Assembly: GCF_001320245.1 (NCBI RefSeq)
Contig: NZ_BCBA01000070.1
Coordinates: forward strand, 1 to 41,286
Source: Pseudomonas sp. NBRC 111124
Lineage (GTDB): Bacteria > Pseudomonadota > Gammaproteobacteria > Pseudomonadales > Pseudomonadaceae
Length of the DNA: 41,286 bases
Reading direction: 5' to 3'
Both the position numbers and the translations under genes were made by a program. The notes under the pieces were generated by a model. It saw only the letters and a program-made list of their open reading frames with translations, was not told the DNA's origin and ran no database searches. The number at the start of each line of letters is the position of its first letter. Position 1 is the stretch's first letter. Shown one piece after another: positions 1-8,129 of this stretch.

Positions 1-843
1 CCGACCGATCACCGCCTGTACCAGCGGGTCGGCGGCCGGTTGCGACTGCCCCGGCACGCCGAAGGCGCGGGTGCGGCCCTGGACGAAGGCCACGGCATCG
101 GTCAGCACCGCGCGGCTGATGCCGGCCAGCGTGGCCAGGTGCACCACCTGGTAGAACGCGGTGAGGTACGACTCGGCGCGCAACTCGCCTTTGGCGAAGC
201 GGCGCAACAGGTGCTCAGGCTGCACCGTCACGTGCGTGAAGCGCGTGGTACCGCTGCCGGTCAGGCGCTGGCCGAAGCCATCCCAGTCATCGACCCGCTC
301 CACGCCCGGTGCACCGGTCGGCACCGCGAGGCTGACGAAGTCGTCGCCGTGGTTGGCCACCGCCGCGACCCAGTCGGCGTAGAGGGTGCCGGTGCAGTAA
401 TACTTCTCACCGTCCAGGCGGTAGCCGCCCTCACCCTCGCTGAGCTGCACGGTATTGCCGGTGCTGTCGGTGCGCTCAGCCATGGCCGCGCCCCACAGCT
501 CACCGGCCACTACGCGGGCGAACCAGTAATCCTGAGAGGCAGCGTCGTTGGACGACAGGCGCCCTTCGACAAAGCCGAAGTGGGCGCGGAAGATCTGCGG
601 CAGGTTTGAATCGGCCTGGCCCAAGCGCACCAGCTGGCGCAGCAACTGCGGCAAGGTCGCACCAAGGCCGCCATGGCTGCGTGGCACGCGCAGGGCACCG
701 AGGCCGGCTTCACGCAGCCAGGCCACCGGCTCATGGGCCAGGGTGCGCTGCTGCTCGCGGGCTACCGCGCCTTCGGCAATACGCGCGTAGATGGGCGCAA
801 AGCGCTGATCCAGTTCGGCATCGGTAATCGGGGTTTGACTCAT
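1..843 (-). CDS. DszC/SfnB-type acyl-CoA dehydrogenase-fold flavin monooxygenase (3' end outside window)
   Basis: The minus-strand frame from the ATG at 843 stays open to base 1, giving 281 residues with the C-terminus missing. It has the acyl-CoA dehydrogenase fold: an N-terminal helical part with SHGGLGATLPQLLRQL, the middle beta domain with YRLDGEKYYCTGTLYADW, and the TGSGTTRF turn. That turn is typical of the DszC/SfnB branch, in which reduced flavin and O2 oxidise organosulfur or related small compounds instead of dehydrogenating an acyl-CoA. The start lies 21 bases past the stop of the ABC permease, so it is the third gene of the 3512-to-1 operon. The sulfur link is family inference; the substrate cannot be read from sequence. 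A plain acyl-CoA dehydrogenase is the main alternative. Confidence 0.85.
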   Translation of the reverse strand, partial: MSQTPITDAELDQRFAPIYARIAEGAVAREQQRTLAHEPVAWLREAGLGALRVPRSHGGLGATLPQLLRQLVRLGQADSNLPQIFRAHFGFVEGRLSSNDAASQDYWFARVVAGELWGAAMAERTDSTGNTVQLSEGEGGYRLDGEKYYCTGTLYADWVAAVANHGDDFVSLAVPTGAPGVERVDDWDGFGQRLTGSGTTRFTHVTVQPEHLLRRFAKGELRAESYLTAFYQVVHLATLAGISRAVLTDAVAFVQGRTRAFGVPGQSQPAADPLVQAVIGR

Positions 844-864
844 GACAGTTCCTTTCTCGTGAAT

Positions 865-1797
865 TCAGGGGCGCGCGGTGCGCGGGTCGATGGCCTGGGT
901 CGCCAGGTCCACCAGCAGGTTGACCAGCACGTAGAGGGCTGCGGCCAGCAGGGTCACGCCGAGCACCAGCGGCACGTCCTTGGTGGCGGTGGCATCGAGC
1001 ATCAGCCGGCCGATGCCCTGGCGACCGAACAGCAGTTCGAGCACCACGGCGCCGCCGAGCAGGCTGGCGAACACGTAGCCGGCCAGGGTCACCAGCGGCA
1101 CCAGGGCGTGGCGCAAGGCATGGCGCAGGCGCACGGCGGTGTCACCCATGCCGCGGGCGCGGGCCTGGGTAATGAAGGGCTGTTCCAGCACCTGCTCCAG
1201 CGACTGGCGCAGCACCTGGGCCAGCACCGCCGCAATCGGTAATGCCAGGGCCAGACTCGGCAGCACCAGCGAGCGCCAGCCGCTTGAACCGGACGGCGGC
1301 AGTAGATGGAAGTAGAAGGCGAAGGCCAGCAGCAACACCGTGCCGATCACGAAGTTGGGTGCCGACGACAGCACCAGTTCGATACCCGACACCAGCGCCC
1401 GCAGGCGCGGCCCGCGGTTGGCGGTGAGCAGCGCCGAGGCCAGCGCCAGCAGCACCGCCAACAGCGCCGCGCTGCTAGCCAGGGCCAGGGTCGCGCCGGC
1501 CTGCTCGGCAATTGCCTGGCCAACCGGGATGCGCAGCCGGTATGACTCGCCCAGCTCGCCCTGGGCCAGGCGCAGCAGGTAATGCCCGTATTGCACCCAC
1601 AGCGGCTGATCGAGGCCGTATTCGGCGCGCACCTGGGCCAGCAACGCTTCGCTCGGCATGGCATCCGGGCCGCCGAGAATCGCCAGGGCGGTGTCGCCAC
1701 CGCTGTGCTGCATGCCGAGGAAAGTCAGGCTGGCCGCCGCCCACAGCACGATCACGCCGTCACGCAGGCGGCGCAGCAACATTGCCAGCAGTTTCAT
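865..1797 (-). CDS. ABC transporter permease, peptide/opine/nickel type (DppB/GsiB-like)
   Basis: Encodes 310 residues of a BPD_transp_1 inner-membrane permease. An N-terminal membrane segment (VIVLWAAASLTFLGM) is followed by the periplasmic stretch typical of DppB-like proteins (AEYGLDQPLWVQYGHYLLRL). Several membrane helices follow, then the EAA-type cytoplasmic loop (residues about 200-265) that contacts the ATPase, ending in DPRTARP. I chose the ATG at 1797 because it overlaps the stop of the binding-protein gene in an ATGA; an upstream in-frame start at 1818 would enlarge the overlap. It should import a solute delivered by the adjacent lipoprotein. The second permease and ATPases expected for this family are not in the window; a DszC-type gene follows instead, so they must lie beyond base 1 or elsewhere. 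Confidence 0.9.
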   Translation of the reverse strand: MKLLAMLLRRLRDGVIVLWAAASLTFLGMQHSGGDTALAILGGPDAMPSEALLAQVRAEYGLDQPLWVQYGHYLLRLAQGELGESYRLRIPVGQAIAEQAGATLALASSAALLAVLLALASALLTANRGPRLRALVSGIELVLSSAPNFVIGTVLLLAFAFYFHLLPPSGSSGWRSLVLPSLALALPIAAVLAQVLRQSLEQVLEQPFITQARARGMGDTAVRLRHALRHALVPLVTLAGYVFASLLGGAVVLELLFGRQGIGRLMLDATATKDVPLVLGVTLLAAALYVLVNLLVDLATQAIDPRTARP

Positions 1798-3512
1798 GGT
1801 TGCTCCTTGGCCAGCCACACGCTGGTGAACAGGGGAACGTTGTGCGAGCCGTCGAACAGCACGCCGCCGACCACGTTGCGGTAGGCCAGCAGCATCTGGC
1901 TTTCCACCGAGGGCACGGCTGGCACGGTCTCGCCCAGGCGCTGCTGGGCCTGCCGATACAACGTGCGACGTTGTGCCGGGTCGGTGCTGCGCCGGGCCTC
2001 ACCGAGTAGCTGATCGATCTGGGGGTCGCGGAAGTGGCCGACGTTCTGCCCGATCATGTGCGCGCTGGGGATCGAGTGGCTGTGGTAAAGGATGTACAGG
2101 CCGTCGGCGGTGTTGGTGTGCCAGTAGCCGCCGCCGAGAGCATCGAAGTTGCTGCGATAGCGCAGCTCCATGACCTTGCTGATCGGCAGCAGCTCGATGC
2201 GCAGGTCAAAGCCGACCTTGCGCAGGTCCGCCTGAGCCGCTACTGAGACATTGGCCGGGAACGCCGGGTTGTCGTAGGTCAGCAAAGTCGCCTCGAGGCG
2301 CCGGCCGTTGCGGGTGCGGTAGCCTTCGGCATCGCGCCCGGTCCAGCCGGCGGCATCCAGCAGGCGGCCCGCTTCGGCCGGGTCGAACGCCAGCGCATCG
2401 CGCGCCACCGGGTCGTAGCCGGGGGTGTTCACGGCAAGAAAGTCACCCTTGGCCAGGTACTCGCCAAAGCCGGAGATCCACGCCAGGCCGTCGCGGTCGA
2501 TGGCCTTGGCCACGGCCAAGCGCACCCGCACGTCATCGAACGGCACGCGCTCGACATTGAAGGTGATGCTGCGCATCGGGTTGCCCTTGCGGATGCGGTT
2601 GCGCAGGGTCAGCTGCGGGTTGGCGCGGATCGCCGCGGCGTTCTGTGCCGGGGCGTCCAGGGCCATGTCGTTGTCGGCCGCTTCCAGCGAGGTGTAGCGG
2701 ATCATCGCCTCGGGCACGTAGCTCAGTTCGATGCCGTCGAGGTAGGCCTCGCCCTGGTGGTTGATTGCCGTGGGTGCCCAGTGGTAGCCCGGGCGGCGGG
2801 CAAAGCTGGCGCGCTGGTCACGTACCCAGCCGGTCAACACGAACGGCCCGGTGCCGATCGGCTGGCTGGCGATAGTCGCGGGCGCCTCGAGGATCTGCCG
2901 TGGCGAGATCATCCCCAGCCAGGCCTGCGACAGCACATCGAGAAACGGCGCATAAGGTGCGCGCAAGGTAGCCTCGAAGGTGAATTCATCGACCACCCTG
3001 CCCTGCAGATACGGCGCAATGTAGGCAGCCGCCAGCGGCGACTTGGTCTTCGGGTCGCGCATGTGTTCGAGGTTGACCCGCACCGCTTCGGCGTCGAAGC
3101 GCTGGCCGTCGCTGAAGGTGACGTCGTCACGCAGGTGGAAGGTGTAGGTCAGGCCATCGGCGCTGATCTCCCAGCTTTTCGCCAGCCACGGCGTGAGGGT
3201 GCCGTCTTCGGCCTGGTAGACCAGGCAGTCGAAGAGGATGCGGCCCATCCACTGCATGTTGCCGTGGGACAAAGCGTGGATATCGAAGCTGCCGGCGTCG
3301 GTCGCTGCCGACACGCGCAAGGTGCCGCCCCGCTGGCCGGCCTGCTGCTCGACGAAGTCGCTGGCTGGATAGCGCATTACGCCATTCACTGCGCTGACCG
3401 CTTCGCCCTTGAGGGTATTTTGCGTTTGCGGAGGTGTGGCAGGTGAACAAGCGGCAACTAACAACGCACTGGCCAACAGGCACAACTTGAATAATCGGGA
3501 ATTTGGCTGCAC
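1794..3512 (-). CDS. ABC transporter substrate-binding lipoprotein, family 5 (peptide/opine/nickel type)
   Basis: Encodes 572 residues of an SBP_bac_5 periplasmic binding protein. The N-terminus is a lipoprotein signal peptide with a lipobox (LLVAAC, cysteine near residue 22), so it is probably membrane-anchored. Downstream are family-typical segments: TYTFHLRDDVTFSDGQRFDA (about 120), PIGTGPFVLTGW (about 220) and a C-terminal lobe with LYRQAQQRLGETVPAVPSVE. The start is a GTG at 3512, preceded by an AAAGG ribosome site 7 bases away; no ATG gives a full signal peptide. It is first in the operon with the permease and DszC-type gene and divergent from the TonB receptor. Binding proteins of this family take peptides, nickel chelates, opines or siderophore-like compounds, so the ligand is unknown. 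A sigma-54 type promoter candidate lies just upstream. Confidence 0.9.
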   Translation of the reverse strand: MQPNSRLFKLCLLASALLVAACSPATPPQTQNTLKGEAVSAVNGVMRYPASDFVEQQAGQRGGTLRVSAATDAGSFDIHALSHGNMQWMGRILFDCLVYQAEDGTLTPWLAKSWEISADGLTYTFHLRDDVTFSDGQRFDAEAVRVNLEHMRDPKTKSPLAAAYIAPYLQGRVVDEFTFEATLRAPYAPFLDVLSQAWLGMISPRQILEAPATIASQPIGTGPFVLTGWVRDQRASFARRPGYHWAPTAINHQGEAYLDGIELSYVPEAMIRYTSLEAADNDMALDAPAQNAAAIRANPQLTLRNRIRKGNPMRSITFNVERVPFDDVRVRLAVAKAIDRDGLAWISGFGEYLAKGDFLAVNTPGYDPVARDALAFDPAEAGRLLDAAGWTGRDAEGYRTRNGRRLEATLLTYDNPAFPANVSVAAQADLRKVGFDLRIELLPISKVMELRYRSNFDALGGGYWHTNTADGLYILYHSHSIPSAHMIGQNVGHFRDPQIDQLLGEARRSTDPAQRRTLYRQAQQRLGETVPAVPSVESQMLLAYRNVVGGVLFDGSHNVPLFTSVWLAKEQP

Positions 3513-3550
3513 AGCAGGGCCTTTATATAGACGGCTACATAAAGGGCTAT

Positions 3551-3566
3551 TGCAGTTGTCATGCCA
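3551..3566 (-). promoter_or_regulatory. Candidate sigma-54 promoter for the binding-protein operon
   Basis: On the minus strand the sequence reads TGGCATGACAACTGCA, with GG and GC exactly ten bases apart, as in the -24/-12 consensus TGGCAC-N5-TTGC. The predicted start falls near 3540, leaving a leader of about 28 bases before the GTG at 3512. The assignment is by motif only. It is strengthened by a second, divergent copy in the same intergenic region and by the link of SfnB-type genes to sigma-54 regulation. Confidence 0.5.
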
Positions 3567-3610
3567 GCGCTAAATCCGCGCATTCATTGAGTGCTAATTC
3601 AAACTTCTGA

Positions 3611-3622
3611 ATGATTAATCAT
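3611..3622. promoter_or_regulatory. 12-bp perfect palindrome, possible operator
   Basis: ATGATTAATCAT is a perfect palindrome about 45 bases upstream of the minus-strand GG-N10-GC element and about 255 bases upstream of the plus-strand one. This is a plausible place for an activator to bind, but the protein is unknown and short AT-rich palindromes occur by chance. Confidence 0.25.
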
Positions 3623-3663
3623 ACAAACTGTTTCACTCCTGTTGCTCCGGCAACATCCAGCCC

Positions 3664-3735
3664 TGTGGGAGCGGGCATGCCCGCGAATACGGTGTTTGCC
3701 GCACCGCCGCATTCGCGGGCACGCCCGCTCCCACA
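3664..3735. repeat. REP-type inverted repeat, intergenic
   Basis: Two 25-base arms, 3664-3688 and 3711-3735, are reverse complements except near the centre of the GCGGGC(A/G)YGCCCGC core, with a 22-base loop. The same arm sequence recurs at 38412-38466, so this is a dispersed repeat. It occupies part of the 453-base gap 3513-3965; apart from this repeat and the candidate regulatory sites I see nothing else in that gap. Confidence 0.8.
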
Positions 3736-3875
3736 GCGTTCACCATAGCGGTCGGGTATTTGTTTATAACCGACACTGTTCCAGACGCAACACGACCGCA
3801 ACAAAACTTGCTGTTTCGATCATCACCACACACTAAGTCACTTGGCAAACCCCCAACTTCCGGCCTTTTGCCAGC

Positions 3876-3891
3876 TGGCACAGAAACTGCT
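3876..3891 (+). promoter_or_regulatory. Candidate sigma-54 promoter for the TonB-dependent receptor
   Basis: TGGCACAGAAACTGCT has a perfect -24 half (TGGCAC) and GC exactly ten bases after the GG. Predicted initiation is near 3901, about 65 bases before the ATG at 3966. It mirrors the element at 3551-3566 on the other strand. The -12 half is CTGC rather than TTGC. Motif evidence only. Confidence 0.5.
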
Positions 3892-3965
3892 CTTACCGAT
3901 TTCGACAGGCCTGACTATTCCCATAGAACGCCGAGGACCTACGATGACTTTCAAGGAATACAACG

Positions 3966-6065
3966 ATGCGTGCGATCCACCCCCAACCACTGCGCCTGGC
4001 CATCCGTCGCGCCGCCCTGGCCAGCCTGCTGGCCCCGGTCACGGTACTGGCTGCTGACCCAACCCTCAGCACCGTGACCGTGCAGGCTGCCAAGCAGACT
4101 GAAGTGCAACAGGCCGCCAGCGCCCTCGCCGAAGTGCCCGGCGGCACCAGCGTGGTCGACAGCGAAGAAGTCGCCAAAGGCCGTACTGCCACCCTGCAGG
4201 ACACCCTGGCCTACCAGCCCGGCGTATTCGTGCAGTCCACCGGCGGCAACGACGCGGCAAAGATCTCGATCCGCGGCTCCGGCGCCAACACCTCGCCCGG
4301 CTACTTCCGCGAAGGCATCAAGTTCCTGTTTGACGGCCTGCCACTGACGGGTGCCGGTGGCACCCCATACGAATTCCTCAACGCCAGCGGGGTCAACTAC
4401 ACCGAGATCCTGCGCGGCGCCAACGCCTTCCAGTACGGTGCGCTGACCCTCGGCGGCGCGGTCAACTTCGTCAACCACAGTGGCTACAGCGCCCCCGGCC
4501 TGCGCGTGCGCGCCGAGGCCGGCAGCTACCACTACCAGAAGCAAAGCATCAGCTACGGCGGGGTCGAAGGCGACCTGGACTACTACCTGCAGGCCGACAA
4601 CTACCGCAACGACGGCTACCGCGACTACAGCCTGTCGAAAAGCTCGGGCATCGTCGCCAACGCCGGCTACCGCTTCAACCCGAAGCTGGAAACCCGCCTG
4701 CTGCTGCGCTACCGCGACGAGACCCACAACGACCCCAGCGCCACCACCCTGGACAATGCGCTGCACCACCCGCGCCGTGCCAGCGCCACCGCCGAAAGCA
4801 GCGGCGCCGGCGCACGCCGCCCGGGCAGCATCTGGGTCGGCAGCAAGACCACCTACACCTTCGACGACGATGCCCGGCTGACCTTCGGCCTGTCGTACCA
4901 CGACTACCGCCACACCAACAGCCCGCGCAGCCCAAGCAACCCCAGCTACTGGGACTGGCACGACCTCGGCCTGCTGCTGGGCTATGACCGCGTCGACTAC
5001 CTGTTCGGCCACGAGAGCCGCAGCAACATCGCCTTCACTTCGACCCAGCACCTGCGCGGTGGAGTGGATTCGGCCAACGGCAACAAGGTGTCGCTCAAGC
5101 AGGTCAACTACAAGGACTCGTTCGACCGGGTGATCGCCCTGGGCAACGACATCAACCTGGTCGACAACCTGTGGCTCACCAGCGGCGTGTCGTTCATCAA
5201 CGTGCGGCGCAAGGTCAATATCGACTACGCAGTGAACCCCAACACCACCACCTTCCCGCAGCATGTCGACTATGACAACTGGAGCGTCGCCCCGCGCATC
5301 GGCCTGCGCTACGAGATCAACCCCGAGCTGCAGGTGTTCACCAACTTCAGCCGCAGCATCGACCCGCCCGCCTCGTGGGAATACTCAGGCTCCGGCCCGA
5401 CACTGCCGTACATCCGCCCGCTGGTGGAACAGAAGGCCAACACCTTCGAGGTCGGCATCAAGGGCTCGCACGGCATCTTCGACGGCAGCCTGGCGCTGTA
5501 CCGCTCGTGGATTCACGACGAGTTGCTGAACGTGCAGATCATTCCCGCCACGTCTACGGCGGCTGCAGTCACCGGCGCGTTCAACGCCTCGCCAACGATT
5601 CACCAAGGCGTCGAGGCCGGGCTCAACACGCGCCTGTGGGACAACCCCGAGGGTGACCTGGTGCGCTGGCGCCAGTCGTACACCTACAACGATTTCTACT
5701 ACCGGCATGACGACACCTTTGGCGACAACCAGCTGCCGGGCGTGCCCAAGCATATCTACCAGGGTGAGTTGCAGTACCAGGACCACAGCGACTGGTACAC
5801 CGGGGTCAACGTGCAATCGGCATCGCGCACGGCGGTGGACTATGCCAACAGCCTGTATGCGCCGTCTTACACGATCTGGGGAGCGAACCTGGGGTATGAG
5901 GCGCCGAAGGGTAACTGGAAGGTGTCGCTGGACCTGAAGAACCTGGCGAACAAAGCGTACGTGACAGCGGTGACGCCGGTGTACAACGCGCGCGGGCTGG
6001 ATACCGCATCGTTCTGGCCGGGGGATGGGATCGGGGCTTATGTAGGGGTCGAGGTTCGTTACTGA
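3966..6065 (+). CDS. TonB-dependent outer-membrane receptor
   Basis: Encodes 699 residues. A signal peptide ends at about ...VTVLAA-DP (residue 29-30), followed by a TonB-box-like stretch (STVTVQA). The plug domain covers about residues 50-170, with TLQDTLAYQPGVFVQS and KISIRGSG, and a 22-strand-type barrel rich in aromatic pairs follows, ending in a C-terminal aromatic residue (EVRY). It should carry a scarce ligand across the outer membrane using TonB energy. AAGGAA lies 7 bases before the ATG. The divergent ABC importer and flavin monooxygenase suggest that it feeds the same substrate inward. Related arrangements serve xenosiderophores or organosulfur compounds; no ligand-defining feature is visible. 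Confidence 0.92.
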   Translation: MRAIHPQPLRLAIRRAALASLLAPVTVLAADPTLSTVTVQAAKQTEVQQAASALAEVPGGTSVVDSEEVAKGRTATLQDTLAYQPGVFVQSTGGNDAAKISIRGSGANTSPGYFREGIKFLFDGLPLTGAGGTPYEFLNASGVNYTEILRGANAFQYGALTLGGAVNFVNHSGYSAPGLRVRAEAGSYHYQKQSISYGGVEGDLDYYLQADNYRNDGYRDYSLSKSSGIVANAGYRFNPKLETRLLLRYRDETHNDPSATTLDNALHHPRRASATAESSGAGARRPGSIWVGSKTTYTFDDDARLTFGLSYHDYRHTNSPRSPSNPSYWDWHDLGLLLGYDRVDYLFGHESRSNIAFTSTQHLRGGVDSANGNKVSLKQVNYKDSFDRVIALGNDINLVDNLWLTSGVSFINVRRKVNIDYAVNPNTTTFPQHVDYDNWSVAPRIGLRYEINPELQVFTNFSRSIDPPASWEYSGSGPTLPYIRPLVEQKANTFEVGIKGSHGIFDGSLALYRSWIHDELLNVQIIPATSTAAAVTGAFNASPTIHQGVEAGLNTRLWDNPEGDLVRWRQSYTYNDFYYRHDDTFGDNQLPGVPKHIYQGELQYQDHSDWYTGVNVQSASRTAVDYANSLYAPSYTIWGANLGYEAPKGNWKVSLDLKNLANKAYVTAVTPVYNARGLDTASFWPGDGIGAYVGVEVRY

Positions 6066-6087
6066 TAGCTGATTTTTCCTGTACCGA

Positions 6088-6115
6088 CCTCTTCGCGGGT
6101 AAACCCGCGAAGAGG
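6088..6115. terminator. GC-rich hairpin after the TonB receptor gene
   Basis: Perfect 13-base arms (6088-6100 and 6103-6115) with a 2-base loop, built on the TCGCGGG/CCCGCGA core of Pseudomonas REP-like palindromes. It lies 22 bases after the receptor stop and before the GNAT gene. There is no T-tract, so it may act as a repeat-type attenuator rather than a classical terminator. A sequence at the extreme right end of the window (41273-41286) begins the same motif. Confidence 0.55.
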
Positions 6116-6177
6116 CTCGCACAGATTACACAAAAATATGCTTAGATCTCCCGATCAACCCGCCAGGAAGGCCCGCA

Positions 6178-6708
6178 ATGCCCTACCCTGATCTGCCGCG
6201 CACCCTGTCCACGCCCCGCACCCTGCTGGTCCGCCCTGCACTGGCGTTCGCCCAGCAACTGCAGCAGGCGCTGCTCGACAGCTACGCCCTGCACCAACCG
6301 TTCCTGGCCTGGGCCAAGCCCGACTGGACCTTGAAAGAAGTGCAGGAATCCCTGCAACTGAGCGCCGAAGAATTCCTCGACCCGGCCAAGGAAAAGCGCT
6401 ATTTCGTACTTGCTGCAGACACTGGGAATGTCATTGGCTGCATCGGCTTGCGCCCTGGCAACGACGAGTACGAAGTGGGCTATTGGGCGAACCAGGCCAG
6501 CAGCGGCCAGGGCCTGATGCGCGAGGCGCTGACCTGCCTGCTGGATGCCGTGGATGTCACCGTATGGCTGACCACCGACATCGACAACCTGGCGAGCCAG
6601 CGCCTGGCCGAACGTTCTGGATTCGTGGCGGCCGGCAGCACGTTGACCGAACTCGACCCCAGCACCCCACGGCCGCTCTACCGTCGCGTACCTACCGGGC
6701 ACGGGTGA
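6178..6708 (+). CDS. GNAT family N-acetyltransferase (RimJ/RimL-like)
   Basis: Encodes 176 residues, the usual length of a RimJ/RimL-type GNAT. The fold is visible: an N-terminal LRP-like strand (LLVRPALA), central strands YFVLAADTGNVIGCIGL and YEVGYWANQASSGQGLMREA with the acetyl-CoA-binding loop (here SSGQGLM), and the C-terminal LASQRLAERSGFVAAG. It transfers an acetyl group from acetyl-CoA to an amine, but the acceptor is unknown. The ATG at 6178 is preceded by AGGAAGG at a good distance. It stands alone between a hairpin and the promoter block of the next operon, so neighbours give no functional clue. Confidence 0.85.
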   Translation: MPYPDLPRTLSTPRTLLVRPALAFAQQLQQALLDSYALHQPFLAWAKPDWTLKEVQESLQLSAEEFLDPAKEKRYFVLAADTGNVIGCIGLRPGNDEYEVGYWANQASSGQGLMREALTCLLDAVDVTVWLTTDIDNLASQRLAERSGFVAAGSTLTELDPSTPRPLYRRVPTGHG

Positions 6709-6715
6709 GCCCGAA

Positions 6716-6772
6716 CATCCCACCACCCGTCCCTCCCGTTATATGCCCCCCGCCAACCCCGATGCGATAGTG
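6716..6772 (+). promoter_or_regulatory. Shared promoter/operator block, copy 1 (CGTCC-N8-ATATG plus extended -10)
   Basis: This 57-base block matches 10618-10674 without gaps at 42 positions. It holds CGTCC-N8-ATATG (6728-6745) and, 17 bases later, TGCGATAGTG (6763-6772), which looks like an extended -10 box. The ATG of the FAD oxidoreductase is 26 bases further on. Conservation upstream of two separate units argues for a common promoter and regulator binding site; the regulator may be the GlxA-type protein at 31365-32423. Confidence 0.55.
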
Positions 6773-6797
6773 GAGAAAACAACACGGATAAAATCCC

Positions 6798-8117
6798 ATG
6801 TACAGAAACACCTCTACCCCCGCGGACGACAACGGTTGCGGCTGGTTCCACCTCAGCCCCAAGCGCCAGCCACGCGCCGCGCACCGGGGGCGGAGCGAGG
6901 CGCGCTGGGTGGTGCTCGGCGCGGGCTTCACCGGCCTTGCCGCAGCGCGGCAACTGGCGCTTCACCACCCTGACGACGAGATCATCCTGGTCGAAGCGCA
7001 GGAAGTCGGCTTCGGCGCCTCGGGGCGCAACTCCGGCTTTGCCATCGACCTGCCCCATGACATCGGTGCCCCCGACTACATCGGCGACCTGGCCACTGCG
7101 CGGATGAACCTCAAGCTCAACCTGCGCGCCCAGTCGATCCTGCGCGGGCTGATCAACCAGCATGGCATCGACTGCCAGATCCGCCCGGACGGCAAGTACC
7201 AGGCCGCGGTCGAAGACAAGGGCCTGGCAGTACTCGAAGCCTACCGCAGCGGCCTCGAAAAGCTCGGCCAGCCCTATGAGATGATCGACACTCGCGACCT
7301 GCCCGCGCACTTCGGCACCGATTTCTACCGCAAGGCGCTGTACACCCCCGGCACACAGTTGCTGCAGCCAGCCGCGTTGGCCAAGGGCCTGGCCGAAAGC
7401 CTGCCCGCCAACGTCACGCTACACGAAGGCACCACCATCACCCGTATCGAACAAGGCCGGCGCATCACCCTCAAGCACGCCAACGGCGAGATCGTTGCCG
7501 ATCAGCTGCTGCTGACCAACAACGCCTTCGCCTCGTATTTCGGCTTTCTGCCGGGCCGCCTGCTGCCGATCTTTACCTATGCCAGCATGACCCGCGCGCT
7601 GACCGAAGAAGAACAGGCGCGCCTGGGCGGCAAGTCGACCTGGGGCATCATCCCCGCCGACCCGTTCGGCAGTACCCTGCGGCGTACCCCAGACCAGCGC
7701 CTGCTGGTGCGCAACAGCTTCAGTTTCAACGCCAATGGCCGTGCCCAACAGCGCTATCTGCACCGTGCCGGTCGCCAGCACCGCGCGTCGTTCGAGCGGC
7801 GCTTCCCGATGCTCGCGGGCCTGCCGTTCGAGTTCACCTGGGGCGGTTCGATGTGCCTGTCGCGCAATCACCTGTCGCACTTCGGCACCCTGGCGCCAAA
7901 TGTGCACGCGGCGCTGTGCTGCAATGGTCTGGGCATCACCCGTGGCACCGCCACCGGTACCTTGCTGGCCGACTGGCTGAGCGGCGAGCGCGACGAGCTG
8001 ATCGACTTTTTGCTGAGCTGCGAAGGGCCCAACCGCAACCCGCCGGAACCGCTGCTGAGCGTCGGGGTCAACTTGAACCTGCACTGGGGCCAGCGCCGCG
8101 CCGGCCTGGAAAGCTGA
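6798..8117 (+). CDS. FAD-dependent oxidoreductase (DAO/PuuB-like amine or amino-acid oxidase)
   Basis: Encodes 439 residues. The dinucleotide fold WVVLGAGFTGLAAARQL with GxGxxG lies near residues 34-55, then ILVEAQEVGFGASGRNSGF, the FAD motif of the DadA/gamma-glutamylputrescine oxidase branch. The C-terminus has CCNGLGITRGTATGTLLADW, the second FAD-contacting segment. Members oxidise a C-N bond of amino acids, sarcosine-like compounds or polyamine conjugates to an imine. A ProC-like gene follows after 12 bases, so the imine may be reduced next. The ribosome site is weak at this ATG; expression probably relies on the upstream 57-bp block. It shares fold and signature with the enzyme at 32621 but is clearly a different sequence. 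The substrate is unknown. Confidence 0.9.
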   Translation: MYRNTSTPADDNGCGWFHLSPKRQPRAAHRGRSEARWVVLGAGFTGLAAARQLALHHPDDEIILVEAQEVGFGASGRNSGFAIDLPHDIGAPDYIGDLATARMNLKLNLRAQSILRGLINQHGIDCQIRPDGKYQAAVEDKGLAVLEAYRSGLEKLGQPYEMIDTRDLPAHFGTDFYRKALYTPGTQLLQPAALAKGLAESLPANVTLHEGTTITRIEQGRRITLKHANGEIVADQLLLTNNAFASYFGFLPGRLLPIFTYASMTRALTEEEQARLGGKSTWGIIPADPFGSTLRRTPDQRLLVRNSFSFNANGRAQQRYLHRAGRQHRASFERRFPMLAGLPFEFTWGGSMCLSRNHLSHFGTLAPNVHAALCCNGLGITRGTATGTLLADWLSGERDELIDFLLSCEGPNRNPPEPLLSVGVNLNLHWGQRRAGLES

Positions 8118-8129
8118 CAAGGAGGCAAC

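Noticed and set aside
3951..5264. 437-codon minus-strand open frame
   Set aside because: Val/Ala/Gly-rich product antisense to the TonB receptor, whose signal peptide, plug and barrel are clear.
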